A stretch of 45,321 bases of DNA from a virus. The notes under the pieces were generated by a model, which was not told the DNA's origin, made no database searches, and saw only the letters and a list, made by a program, of their open reading frames with translations. The first letter of the stretch is position 1. Every line of letters starts with the position of its first letter. The DNA lies in IMG/VR virus record IMGVR_UViG_3300021136_000017, positions 1 to 45,321 of that record. The stretch is one strand, 5' to 3'. Both the position numbers and the translations under genes were made by a program. This document shows positions 37,455-45,310 of the stretch, piece by piece.

Positions 37455-38216
37455 TTATCTAGTATTGCCGATTTTTACAACACCGTTTTCGATAACTAAA
37501 TATTCTCCCGATGTTTCTTGTGTGTCAGTAAAATAATATCTATTTCCAGTTGCTTTACCTTTAATATCTATTTGGTCTTGTTTTGTATGTCCAACAATTT
37601 GAATAACATGCTTCTTTAATTCTCTGTCCAATTTACCAGCTTTCATTAAACTTCTTGGTCTAATCCAAATTGGTGATTGATGTTCATAATCTCCAAAACC
37701 CATCCTGTCTGCCGTATTAAACATAAATGATTGGGGTTTGTACTTAAACAAATCGTTAAGATCTGATACAAGATTCTCAATCTTCCATTCATTTATTCCA
37801 AATATGTCGTTCATAAACACTTCACTGACACCTGCGTGTGTGAATAAGAACTTATCAAATTGATAAGCCATTTGCATGTGATGCTTATTCTCTTCTAATA
37901 CAATATTAATGCTTGGAGCTAAGTTAATTTGATAACCTGAAGTTTTAGTGCCATCGATTCCACTAAAATACCCATAATCATGATTACCGATTAATAAGAT
38001 AACTTTCGTTTTATGTTGATCAGATTTTCCTGAATTTGTAAACGAAGTTTCTTTAAAATCAATAATCTCTTGAAAATTGTATATTTGTTCGGCTGCTGAA
38101 ATTTCGTATGAATCAAAATAATCACCTAAGAAAATAACTCTATCTGCATTTTCCATGTGAGTGATTAATTTCCATACAGATCTACCGTGTACGTCAGAGA
38201 TAATTACTGTTTTCAT
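37455..38216 (-). CDS. Calcineurin-like metallophosphoesterase
   Basis: 253 residues with all five metal-binding motifs in order: ISDVHGR (~6-12), FLGDYFDS (~30-37), LIGNHDYG (about 75-84), FTHAG and VGHTKQ. It is predicted to hydrolyse a phosphoester with two metal ions. The substrate cannot be told; phage relatives include protein phosphatases and nucleotide or RNA phosphoesterases. It is 4 nt upstream of the membrane protein gene. A second member lies at 42678-43340. Confidence 0.9.
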   Translation of the reverse strand: MKTVIISDVHGRSVWKLITHMENADRVIFLGDYFDSYEISAAEQIYNFQEIIDFKETSFTNSGKSDQHKTKVILLIGNHDYGYFSGIDGTKTSGYQINLAPSINIVLEENKHHMQMAYQFDKFLFTHAGVSEVFMNDIFGINEWKIENLVSDLNDLFKYKPQSFMFNTADRMGFGDYEHQSPIWIRPRSLMKAGKLDRELKKHVIQIVGHTKQDQIDIKGKATGNRYYFTDTQETSGEYLVIENGVVKIGNTR

Positions 38217-38220
38217 AATC

Positions 38221-38562
38221 TTAATTTTTCCATAATAACTGAACTAGTGTAATTACTATACACAGTCCTAAACAAATTGCCGTTTTTAAAGATATTTTCT
38301 CGTTGAATAAGAAGTAACTCATCAAAGAAAATACGACTAAACCAATGACGAATCCAAATATTCTTGATGGCCACACTTGACCGTTATAATACTCTACAAA
38401 ATAACCGACGCTTTTCATGAATAACATTGTACTTATCATTCCTGATAACCATGCTAACCATTGATTATTTTTTACAAATTCGTATCTAGTGGATCCTTGA
38501 AGTGCCACAAAAGATATTACTTGACCAATAAAAGAATATAAAATTGCTAGTGCTATTTTCAT
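38221..38562 (-). CDS. Small four-helix membrane protein (SMR-like)
   Basis: 113 residues with four hydrophobic helices (about 3-20, 33-52, 66-86, 92-110) and a short polar loop between helices 2 and 3. Size and topology match the small multidrug resistance / EamA fold, but no motif beyond that is clear. An unusual gene for a phage; cargo unknown. It starts at ATG 38562, just after the terminator of the 38620 unit. Confidence 0.65.
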   Translation of the reverse strand: MKIALAILYSFIGQVISFVALQGSTRYEFVKNNQWLAWLSGMISTMLFMKSVGYFVEYYNGQVWPSRIFGFVIGLVVFSLMSYFLFNEKISLKTAICLGLCIVITLVQLLWKN

Positions 38563-38581
38563 GATTTTTGTTACATAAAAA

Positions 38582-38599
38582 TGGCCTCGTTGGAGGCCA
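38582..38599 (-). terminator. Intrinsic terminator after the 38620-39090 gene
   Basis: On the minus strand TGGCCTC-CAAC-GAGGCCA forms a perfect 7-bp stem with a 4-nt loop and is followed by TTTTTATG. It starts 20 nt after the stop. Confidence 0.9.
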
Positions 38600-38619
38600 A
38601 ATTTAATTCTTTTATTTGA

Positions 38620-39090
38620 TTATTTTTTCTTTTTCTTTTTGGTCTCATTCATATACTTATGCATCATATCTCCACCAACTTCATCCATTCCCATTTCATG
38701 CTCTTCAGGCGCTTTTGATCCTTTTAATAGTAATTCCTTTATAGATTTTTTAATCTCAACCATTGCGTCCAAATACTCTTCTAATTGTTCAGCATCATCA
38801 GGAGAAAGTCCTTGTTTTAGTCTCTCTATTTCCATTCTTGATTCACTCATTCTACCCTCTCTCATTTTATTACCTTCACCTGATTTAAATGATTGCTCTG
38901 GATCGTATCCATAAGCTATTGCTTTGGTCATACCACAATGGGCGCACTTGGCTTTTTCTTTGCCAATTTTCTTCCACTCATGATGAGTATTATCAGGACA
39001 GATTTCGTCTTCTGATTCTTGTAAATTGGTATAATTTCCTCTAAAAGTATTTAGAGTATTCGCGTACGCTATTGGACTAATGTAATTCAT
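38620..39090 (-). CDS. Hypothetical protein with zinc pair and LQES site; late-type leader
   Basis: 156 residues: a polar start with NYTNLQESEDE (L-Q-E at 23-25, a possible prohead-protease site), then KAKCAHCGMTKAIAYG, an acidic helical half (LSPDDAEQLEEYLDAMVEIK) and a poly-Lys end. Cys24-like residues at the start of the domain (EICPD) and CAHC can form a zinc site. It is a single-gene unit, preceded by GCATATTTATA and closed by a strong terminator, as for the head-targeted candidates. The role is inferred from these signals. Confidence 0.6.
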   Translation of the reverse strand: MNYISPIAYANTLNTFRGNYTNLQESEDEICPDNTHHEWKKIGKEKAKCAHCGMTKAIAYGYDPEQSFKSGEGNKMREGRMSESRMEIERLKQGLSPDDAEQLEEYLDAMVEIKKSIKELLLKGSKAPEEHEMGMDEVGGDMMHKYMNETKKKKKK

Positions 39091-39106
39091 ATTGATTTAT
39101 TCTATC

Positions 39107-39117
39107 TATAAATATGC
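39107..39117 (-). promoter_or_regulatory. GCATATTTATA motif, candidate late promoter element
   Basis: Eleven bases identical to 17220-17230, 16 nt before the ATG at 39090 and overlapping the stop of the upstream gene. Confidence 0.4.
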
Positions 39118-39320
39118 TACTCATACACTGGAGATAGCTCTTTCAACTGTCTTGCCAATTCAGGATCTTTAATTATGTTTAATTCATAATCGGATTTTCC
39201 TGTTGCGGATATGATTCCACTGTATTTTTCAGCTGTTGAATGTTTAGGACATGTTGTTTTATATCCTAAAGCTACGCGTTTTGGGTGAATTTCTTCTTGA
39301 CATACTTTACACTTTGCCAT
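39117..39320 (-). CDS. Small zinc-finger protein
   Basis: 67 residues. MAKCKVCQEEIHPKRVALGY followed by KTTCPKH gives C-x-x-C ... C-x-x-H, one zinc site in the first 30 residues. The remainder is polar and helical (KDPELARQLKELSPVYE). Likely an accessory factor for nucleic acid or protein binding. It ends in TAG and is 16 nt after the RNA ligase stop. Confidence 0.7.
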   Translation of the reverse strand: MAKCKVCQEEIHPKRVALGYKTTCPKHSTAEKYSGIISATGKSDYELNIIKDPELARQLKELSPVYE

Positions 39321-39336
39321 ACTTTCATTTTACATT

Positions 39337-40497
39337 TTAGTGTGAATCTCCTACGTCTTTCTTTTCTGCATAGATGAGATAATCTGGGTTAATTACTTTT
39401 GCTACTTTACTTCTACCGCCTGACAGGTGTTTAATTACTATACCCTCCTCTGGAATTTTAGTATTTGGAATGAATTGATTCATCGCGTAAAAGTCTTGTA
39501 CTGATTTTCTCCACGGTCCTATAAATAAAATATCTACGTATGATAATCCCAATTCTTCAGAGATTATGTAATGAGTATCCTCTGTAGATTGGTATTTTCC
39601 ATTAATAGTTATATCGAATCCCTTAAACATTATTCCATTTAAACCATAATCATAATTTTGTTGTATCCCAGCTCCGTAGATCTCACCGTATAATACAAAA
39701 CCAGAACCAATGGAAGACGGTGTATGATCATGCTTTACATAATCCCACAACCTTTTTTTAATTCGATAATTAGCATCAATATCTCTCCATACATTTGTAT
39801 CATAAAATCCTTGAGAATCAGATCCTTTTTCTACATTATGAGAACCAACACAAAACTCGTACTCAATCCATTTGTCAGCGAATCCTAAAAATTTTAGAAT
39901 CTTGTCCCAAAATGATAGATTCTTTTTCTTTACAATTCCATATCTAGCATTAGTACCGTGAATCTTTCTGGTAATTTCAACCTCATCTTCGTCCTCTTTA
40001 AAAATACCTTCCACATTTTTAATGTTTGGAAACTTATAATAAATGTGAAAATTTGGGTTATCAGAATACCTAATTTTTCTACCACCTGATAATTGAATTG
40101 TTTTTACTGGAGGTTCAAATTTATAAATTCCTAATAACTCCATTAGATCTTCTCCCTCGTCCCAATAATAACCAATTCCTGTAGCGTATTGCTTTTTCAT
40201 TTGAGGAACGCTATCTAAATCCATGATCAAGCATTCACTGTATACACCTTTCAATTTAACTGTACGTACTCTATTACCTTTACGTAGATAGTTAGTAACA
40301 TTTAAAGATTCAGCTAAAGCTTCAGGAATTACTGCATCTGTTGTAGCAACAACAACGTGATCTCCTTTTGTGCTTGAACCTTTTTTAATTATACAAGACC
40401 ATCCACCTATGAATGCTTGTTCTATATTATCTGCTCCTGGAATTTGTATCACTTCTTTAATAACTCCGATAAAGCAAACACTATTTTCATTTTTCAT
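39337..40497 (-). CDS. RNA ligase, DRB0094-type
   Basis: 386 residues. Residues 1-130 form an OB-like N-terminal domain (ADNIEQAFIGGWSCI, GDHVVVATTDAVIP, LRKGNRVRTVKLKGVYSE), typical of the DRB0094 RNA ligase family. The nucleotidyltransferase core has motif I KIHGTN with the AMP-accepting Lys178. Then come CVGSHNV, GEIYGAG, FKGFDI, EEGIVIKH and KVAKVI, i.e. the remaining covalent-transferase motifs in order. It is predicted to seal RNA ends. The start ATG shares its A with the TAA of the upstream gene. A P-loop kinase and a phosphoesterase follow upstream at 42039-43340, which suggests end-healing partners. Confidence 0.9.
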   Translation of the reverse strand: MKNENSVCFIGVIKEVIQIPGADNIEQAFIGGWSCIIKKGSSTKGDHVVVATTDAVIPEALAESLNVTNYLRKGNRVRTVKLKGVYSECLIMDLDSVPQMKKQYATGIGYYWDEGEDLMELLGIYKFEPPVKTIQLSGGRKIRYSDNPNFHIYYKFPNIKNVEGIFKEDEDEVEITRKIHGTNARYGIVKKKNLSFWDKILKFLGFADKWIEYEFCVGSHNVEKGSDSQGFYDTNVWRDIDANYRIKKRLWDYVKHDHTPSSIGSGFVLYGEIYGAGIQQNYDYGLNGIMFKGFDITINGKYQSTEDTHYIISEELGLSYVDILFIGPWRKSVQDFYAMNQFIPNTKIPEEGIVIKHLSGGRSKVAKVINPDYLIYAEKKDVGDSH

Positions 40498-40712
40498 TAG
40501 TCTTCTATTTTAATTGACTTAATTTGCACATTAGTAATAGGCATTCTTCCAATAGTTACTTGTAACCCCCAACTTGGAATGAATGGGTTGGGACCAATGA
40601 ATTCACATTTTCCCACCCATTTTTTTCCTTTAGAATCTAACAATGATATTTTTTTACCTAAGAACTGATCTTTTAAAATTTCAACCATAGTATCTGTAAC
40701 TTGCATTGTCAT
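40497..40712 (-). CDS. Small SH3/Sm-like hypothetical protein
   Basis: 71 residues: an N-terminal helix (DTMVEILKDQFLGKKISL) then strands (KGKKWVGKCEFIGPNPF, GLQVTIGRMPITNVQIKS). It resembles a small barrel; no family named. Its stop overlaps the RNA ligase start by 1 nt (TAATG), so the two are coupled. Starts after AAGTTATG. Confidence 0.65.
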   Translation of the reverse strand: MTMQVTDTMVEILKDQFLGKKISLLDSKGKKWVGKCEFIGPNPFIPSWGLQVTIGRMPITNVQIKSIKIED

Positions 40713-40728
40713 AACTTAATAATTTATA

Positions 40729-41025
40729 CTATTCGTAAACAGTAACCACTTTTTCTTTTGGTTTTACTTCTGAACATGCTTCATCCCAATCTTCAAAATC
40801 TGTACCATGGTAACTACTATAATAACCTTCAACTTTAATGTATACATCATGATCTTCAAAGTGATATACAACCCACCAATCGCTACCTTGATCTTCACCA
40901 CCGTGAGATGCTATGTTATCTATTGAACCCAATCCTAATTCTTTTTGATCAAAATCTTCATAACCAAAAGATTCTACGCGTTCTAATTTACTTTTTAGTA
41001 CTTCTAAAATTTCTTGATAATTCAT
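40729..41025 (-). CDS. Hypothetical acidic protein
   Basis: 98 residues from ATG 41025 (MNYQEILEVLKSKLERVESF). The frame is open further up to 41058, but that extra peptide (FKNKKINV) is just the translated AAAAAATAAACG leader. The product has HFEDHDVYIKVEGYYSSYHG and ends KPKEKVVTVYE. The end resembles that of the upstream gene (RPTEKIVKVF), so the two may be distant paralogues. Function unknown. Confidence 0.65.
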   Translation of the reverse strand: MNYQEILEVLKSKLERVESFGYEDFDQKELGLGSIDNIASHGGEDQGSDWWVVYHFEDHDVYIKVEGYYSSYHGTDFEDWDEACSEVKPKEKVVTVYE

Positions 41026-41044
41026 AACGTTTATTTTTTTATTT

Positions 41045-41329
41045 TTAAATTGATACAAATACTTTAACTATTTTTTCTGTTGGTCTTACAAACTCAAATC
41101 CTACCATTCGATTATTGTTCCCGTAGGAATCTGTTCTTATTTCAAATTTGATAAAAAGATTATCTTCTATTTGAGGTATTGCGTATACCTCGTAATATAT
41201 GCCTTCTTCTCCTTGAGAACCTCCATCATCACTATCAATTTCATGAACAACTATTTTTTGTTCCATCTTAGATTTACGTCTAAAAAATTCTAGATCTTTT
41301 GTGATTTTATTTAATTCTGTGTAATTCAT
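41045..41329 (-). CDS. Hypothetical protein, possible paralogue of 40729-41025
   Basis: 94 residues: MNYTELNKITKDLEFFRRKS, VVHEIDSDDGGSQGEEGIYY, FIKFEIRTDSYGNNNRMVGF and an end VRPTEKIVKVFVSI. Start pattern 'M-N-Y', a strand with acidic and Gly-rich loop and the terminal P-x-E-K-(I/V)-V-x-V match the downstream gene. Unknown function. Overlaps the upstream gene by 23 nt. Confidence 0.6.
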   Translation of the reverse strand: MNYTELNKITKDLEFFRRKSKMEQKIVVHEIDSDDGGSQGEEGIYYEVYAIPQIEDNLFIKFEIRTDSYGNNNRMVGFEFVRPTEKIVKVFVSI

Positions 41330-42035
41330 TTTCTATTTTTTTAAAATAATTAAAATTTGGTTTGTGTAAATATACAAAATTCTGGATTATAAATAAAGCT
41401 TCCCAAATCGGTGCGTGATTTAATATGAATTTTTTTAACATGATTGAATAAGCTACTCTAAAATTCTTGTGTTTATATCTTTCGTACGCCATTACCATAA
41501 CTTCTTCTCTAACAAGATCACACTTTTCTTCAAAATCTAATGCATTAAATTTGTCTTCACTTACATCCACTTCTGCATCGTCCTTTAATACTTTAGTGTA
41601 TGTAGGAATCTCTTTTAAAAGAGTGTGATAATAATCATGAGGAGTTTTTAACGTGTTGTTAAAAAATTCTTCCGCGCTCATATCAAGATCACTACGTTTA
41701 TTGGGTTCGTGTACGGTATTCCAATACGCGTACAATTCATTAAACAATTCTAAATTTAATTTAGCTCCTTTTTTTAATAAGAATTGAATATCAAAAATAT
41801 GTTTTTCCCAATTAATATTCCATCCAATTGCGTGACTCATTTTTAGAGTAAGCAAAGTATCAGGACTTGCAATACCATCTAAATTACCAATGATTGGATT
41901 TAGTAAATACTCTGTACTTTTTGTACTTGATTTTGACCACTCTTTAATGTCTACTGCATAATCAGTATCTTTTGGATCTCTTGGAAAATCTGGAAAATGA
42001 TATTTAATTGCTGTACTTCCTATTAATAATGACAT
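41307..42035 (-). CDS. Nucleotidyltransferase-like protein
   Basis: 242 residues. MSLLIGSTAIKYHFPDFPRD then KDTDYAVD carry the G-S-x-A and D-x-D pattern of minimal nucleotidyltransferase folds (G6, S7; D-T-D near residue 23). The remainder is helical: LLTLKMSHAIGWNINWEKH, HDYYHTLLKEIP and a long C-terminal helical part. Predicted to transfer a nucleotide or to bind RNA ends; the substrate is not known. It is 3 nt from the stop of the P-loop kinase gene and may be part of the RNA repair cluster. Confidence 0.65.
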   Translation of the reverse strand: MSLLIGSTAIKYHFPDFPRDPKDTDYAVDIKEWSKSSTKSTEYLLNPIIGNLDGIASPDTLLTLKMSHAIGWNINWEKHIFDIQFLLKKGAKLNLELFNELYAYWNTVHEPNKRSDLDMSAEEFFNNTLKTPHDYYHTLLKEIPTYTKVLKDDAEVDVSEDKFNALDFEEKCDLVREEVMVMAYERYKHKNFRVAYSIMLKKFILNHAPIWEALFIIQNFVYLHKPNFNYFKKIENELHRIK

Positions 42036-42038
42036 TGA

Positions 42039-42452
42039 TTATAATTTTATTGAAAATCTATTTCTCATTTTATTTAATACATCATCTGGTACTCCATGAA
42101 TATTACTATTTCCATGTCTGTTCTCTACAATTAATGATACTACTCTATAATCGTACTTCTTTGCTAAATCAAAATAAGCTTCCATTTCCCATTCTTGGGT
42201 AAACGTATTAGATACCACAATTTCCGGATAATATTGAGGATTGTTTTGATTGTCTTGCATCCTTGTTTCTACTTCATTTCTGCACCATTCATGGGCTTCT
42301 TTTAATTTAGTAGCATCGAAATTGTAATTACTTTCTTTATCATAGAAAAATTTATCAGCTTCACAAACAGCGTAGCTAGACCATATAAAATTTGCGAATG
42401 ATGTTTTTCCTGATCCGGGAAGTCCTCTTAATAATACTAATACTTTGCTCAT
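42039..42452 (-). CDS. P-loop kinase, polynucleotide-kinase-like
   Basis: 137 residues. Walker A GLPGSGKTS at ~9-17, then an Asp-containing VCEADKFFYD (Walker-B/phosphate-acceptor region), HEWCRNEVETRM and a conserved VVSNTFTQEWEME strand with aromatic. This is the zeta-toxin/PNK/NEDD4BP2-like kinase arrangement, here short (one domain). It probably phosphorylates a 5' end or nucleotide and may act with the RNA ligase at 39337. It starts at ATG 42452 with ATAAATTATG. Confidence 0.75.
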   Translation of the reverse strand: MSKVLVLLRGLPGSGKTSFANFIWSSYAVCEADKFFYDKESNYNFDATKLKEAHEWCRNEVETRMQDNQNNPQYYPEIVVSNTFTQEWEMEAYFDLAKKYDYRVVSLIVENRHGNSNIHGVPDDVLNKMRNRFSIKL

Positions 42453-42466
42453 AATTTATTTTGTAT

Positions 42467-42676
42467 TTAGTTAACTTCAATGTTTTTTAATTCTACTTGT
42501 TCTCCTTGTATGTGACGATAAACTGTATTAAAGAATTCTCCCAATAACATGTAGTCTTCAGGTATCATGTGACAAAAATCGAAAGCAGGAATTACTCCAC
42601 TGATTTTACTTTGTGTAACAGTTTTCTTTTCTTTGTCGTACTCAAATATTGTGTAACCTCTAAAAATGTACTTCAT
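42467..42676 (-). CDS. Small hypothetical protein
   Basis: 69 residues: MKYIFRGYTIFEYDKEKKTV, then a helix with DFCHMIPEDYMLLGEFFNTV and a short polar end. Only one nt separates it from the metallophosphoesterase stop, so it is cotranscribed with it. No family recognised. Confidence 0.6.
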   Translation of the reverse strand: MKYIFRGYTIFEYDKEKKTVTQSKISGVIPAFDFCHMIPEDYMLLGEFFNTVYRHIQGEQVELKNIEVN

Positions 42677-42677
42677 A

Positions 42678-43340
42678 TTATTGATACCGTTCTATAATTT
42701 CGTGATGATCTTCTTCTAACAAAGATTTAATTGGACGCTTACGTAATAACGATAACACGTCTCTTAATTCGATGGGACTAAAATCGTTACCTTCAACTCC
42801 TACGTCCATCATTCTACCTTTACCTATACGTTGGTTTTTAGTTAAGTGAACGTGACCGTGTAAATGAATTGATCCTCTTGACATGTTATTCCAGCTCGCA
42901 ATAGGAAAATGCATTAATATAAAATTTTGTTCACATCGTTCGTTAAGTAAAGGAATTCCAATATTCCACTTAACACTTAGTTCTAAGTACTTATTTACAG
43001 AACTAAATAGCATTCGACAGTCTTCTCTGTTGCTTTCAATGTGGTGATCGTGATTACCGGTAATAATGTGAACGTTCTTACACACAATCTTATTTCTAAA
43101 CTTTTCAATCTGTTCAAATCCACCGAAACTCCAATCACCTAAGTGAAATAATATATCATTTTGACCAACTACTTTATTGATATTATCAACTAAAGTTTGG
43201 TTCATACGCTCTAAACTATCAAAATCTCTAAGAGTAGTTGCGTTGGTCCACTCAGTGGTCGCTTTACAAATGTTAGAATGATTGTAGTGAGTATCGCTAG
43301 TGAACCACAACTTTTGACCTTTTTCTAGTTTTAACTTCAT
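42678..43340 (-). CDS. Calcineurin-like metallophosphoesterase
   Basis: 220 residues with FTSDTHYNHSNI (~13-24), FHLGDWSFGG (~65-74), IITGNHDHH, HFPIASWN and LHGHVHLT. This is the full metal-binding set, and the D-x-H-x-x-H variant with N-H-D-H and H-G-H-x-H is that of phosphoesterases found in many phages. Substrate unknown. It sits close to the P-loop kinase and RNA ligase. The start follows an A-rich leader (AAATATG). Confidence 0.9.
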   Translation of the reverse strand: MKLKLEKGQKLWFTSDTHYNHSNICKATTEWTNATTLRDFDSLERMNQTLVDNINKVVGQNDILFHLGDWSFGGFEQIEKFRNKIVCKNVHIITGNHDHHIESNREDCRMLFSSVNKYLELSVKWNIGIPLLNERCEQNFILMHFPIASWNNMSRGSIHLHGHVHLTKNQRIGKGRMMDVGVEGNDFSPIELRDVLSLLRKRPIKSLLEEDHHEIIERYQ

Positions 43341-43381
43341 ATTTCTATTTAAGTGTTTTTAATATTGTTTAATAAGAATCA

Positions 43382-44329
43382 CTATTCATTAAAGTTGATA
43401 ACTAAATAATTGTATAATTCTTTGTCATGATTGGATTCATCAAACTTATCAGAGTTTTTCAATGATTCGAATGTACGTACAGCATTATGAATAATGTAAG
43501 AATTTGGATTCTGCTCAATGAATTCTTTTGCAAACTCAAACGCACTCATTGTCCACGCAGTATTAGCATTAGGTAATGGAATGAATATATGATCATAGTG
43601 CACTATTACTTTGTAAAAAACGGCGTATACAGTATCTCTACCAAATTTCTTTAAGGCTAATTCAATCGGTGTTAATTTAGGAAACACGTCTGGAAATTTA
43701 TCTTCCAATTTTTTCTTCCATTCAGAACAAGCTGCACTATGAGCTGCTTTAATAAAGGGAACATCAACTTCGTAATGTTCTTTAGTAGCTACTTCTTGCG
43801 CTTTTTTTCTTTTAGGTACTAAATCAAAACAATCAGAATCTACCCAAAATTGTCCACCGTATGTCCCTTTAATTTGAATATATCCATTACTGTTAATATT
43901 AATTATTGTACCTAACCAATTTTCAACTGTAACTTCATAGTGATCATTCGCCTTTGAATTACCAATTACTGTATCTCCTACTTTAAATTTTTTATTTGTG
44001 CTCATAACATTTATTTTATTTTCGTTTTTAAATTTGTACGTTTCTTTGTATCTACGAGGTCTTACTATTGTATATGTAGCTTTTCCATAATTGTCCACTA
44101 ACTTAACTAATTTTCCGTAACCAACGTCTTTGTACATGTATCCAGATCCAGGAACCAAGTTCGTAGACTGGTATCCACGATTTAGGTAGCTATCGAATGT
44201 TTCACCTGGACGATTGAGCTCGAATAAGAATTTTTGCATTTCTGAATAAGTAACTCTTTTATTTGGTTTACTCTCAATGAATCTAAATAGCAATTCTTTA
44301 TTAGTAACTTTGTGTAATTTCGTATTCAT
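43382..44329 (-). CDS. Apparent two-gene fusion: N-terminal domain plus AACSxWK protein
   Basis: 315 residues. Residues ~1-95 form one domain (TNKELLFRFIESKPNKRVT, YSEMQKFLFELNRPGETF, GKATYTIVRPRRYK). Residues 96-107 (FKNENKINVM) read like a translated A-rich leader: the DNA is the AAATAAATGTTATG start signal with an ATG at 44006 in the same frame. From there MSTNKKFKVGDTVIGN onwards matches the 22566-23231 protein, including AAHSAACSEWKKKL. So two neighbouring genes seem to have lost the stop between them; the second may still also start at 44006 (208 residues). Function unknown. Confidence 0.65.
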   Translation of the reverse strand: MNTKLHKVTNKELLFRFIESKPNKRVTYSEMQKFLFELNRPGETFDSYLNRGYQSTNLVPGSGYMYKDVGYGKLVKLVDNYGKATYTIVRPRRYKETYKFKNENKINVMSTNKKFKVGDTVIGNSKANDHYEVTVENWLGTIININSNGYIQIKGTYGGQFWVDSDCFDLVPKRKKAQEVATKEHYEVDVPFIKAAHSAACSEWKKKLEDKFPDVFPKLTPIELALKKFGRDTVYAVFYKVIVHYDHIFIPLPNANTAWTMSAFEFAKEFIEQNPNSYIIHNAVRTFESLKNSDKFDESNHDKELYNYLVINFNE

Positions 44330-44358
44330 AACTTTTATTTTATTTTAGTATTATTAAA

Positions 44359-45294
44359 TTATTCAGCAATTTCTGCTACTTGTTTTGTGGCATGATTATC
44401 GAAAAATTTATACGTATTAAGAGATTTTTCTTCTGCGCCAGAAGTCTGCCAATTGTACACGTCTTGAATGAAAGGTTCGAAGAACTTAGGTGTTAATTCG
44501 TACTCCATTTCTGTGGCGTAATTAGTAGGTTTTATTCTAACCAACATTTTACTTCTCTTCAACTCTTTTACAATTTCGAAAGAATCGATGTATGTATGAT
44601 CCCATTTTCCATATCCGTGCTCTAATCTTATTGATGCTGGTTCTTCATATAATTTATAATCTCCAAAAGTACCACGTTCAACATCAAAATCTCTCTTACA
44701 TTCGATTTTAGGTTTAAGCTCGCACTTAAAACCAACTTTTTTGTACTGTTCTATTTCTCCTTTAGCGATTAACATTTGAGTGTCATAAATAACGCGCTGT
44801 GTAGTATCAATCGCAGAATAATAAACTTGTTTAGCGCTACTATATTCTTTATACTCTTCGTACCACTTGTGCCACTCTGCTTCGATCGTAGGTAACAAGG
44901 CAGCTATTTCACCTAAGCACTTAAGATATTCTATATGTTCTGATTCGGTAGATTTACATCTACTTTCGTACCAACAAGTGTTAGTACGGAATCCGTACCA
45001 ACTTAATTCAACATAACCTGTACGATTTTCTTTTTTAAGTCTCCACGGCAATTCGTAGTACAATTCAATCTTAGCAGTGCTATAATTAGAATTTTCGTTA
45101 ATCGCAATTCTAATGTTCGTACCACTAAAAATAATTTTTTTAGCAATACCAATACTAACAAAAAAATTAGTTACTTTTTCTTGTAAGGTATTCAGTTGTT
45201 TTTCGTACACGTTGGTTTCGTATTCGATACAATCTGCTTTTTGAGATTCTAACTGTGCTTCTAAAGCTGTCAATGTGGTGTGTAATGTATTCAT
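44359..45294 (-). CDS. Hypothetical protein with N-terminal coiled coil
   Basis: 311 residues. A coiled coil (about residues 5-48: LTALEAQLESQKADC, EYETNVYEKQLNTLQEKV) precedes a mixed alpha/beta body with WYGFRTNTCWYESRC and IECKRDFDVERG. Cys are spaced irregularly. No signal, membrane segment or known family is seen. It starts at AAATAAAAGTTATG, and the C-terminal end is intact. It is the last gene before the right edge. Confidence 0.6.
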   Translation of the reverse strand: MNTLHTTLTALEAQLESQKADCIEYETNVYEKQLNTLQEKVTNFFVSIGIAKKIIFSGTNIRIAINENSNYSTAKIELYYELPWRLKKENRTGYVELSWYGFRTNTCWYESRCKSTESEHIEYLKCLGEIAALLPTIEAEWHKWYEEYKEYSSAKQVYYSAIDTTQRVIYDTQMLIAKGEIEQYKKVGFKCELKPKIECKRDFDVERGTFGDYKLYEEPASIRLEHGYGKWDHTYIDSFEIVKELKRSKMLVRIKPTNYATEMEYELTPKFFEPFIQDVYNWQTSGAEEKSLNTYKFFDNHATKQVAEIAE

Positions 45295-45310
45295 AACTTT
45301 TATTTATATA
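45295..45310 (-). promoter_or_regulatory. AAATAAAAGTT leader ending in ATG
   Basis: On the minus strand TATATAAATAAAAGTT immediately precedes the ATG at 45294. About 19 minus-strand units share A(A/T)AA(A/G)GTTATG-like leaders (for example before 15345, 19906, 20357, 20947, 22149, 23231, 29939, 30566, 36721, 44329). No Shine-Dalgarno sequence is present. It marks one class of start sites. Confidence 0.5.
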
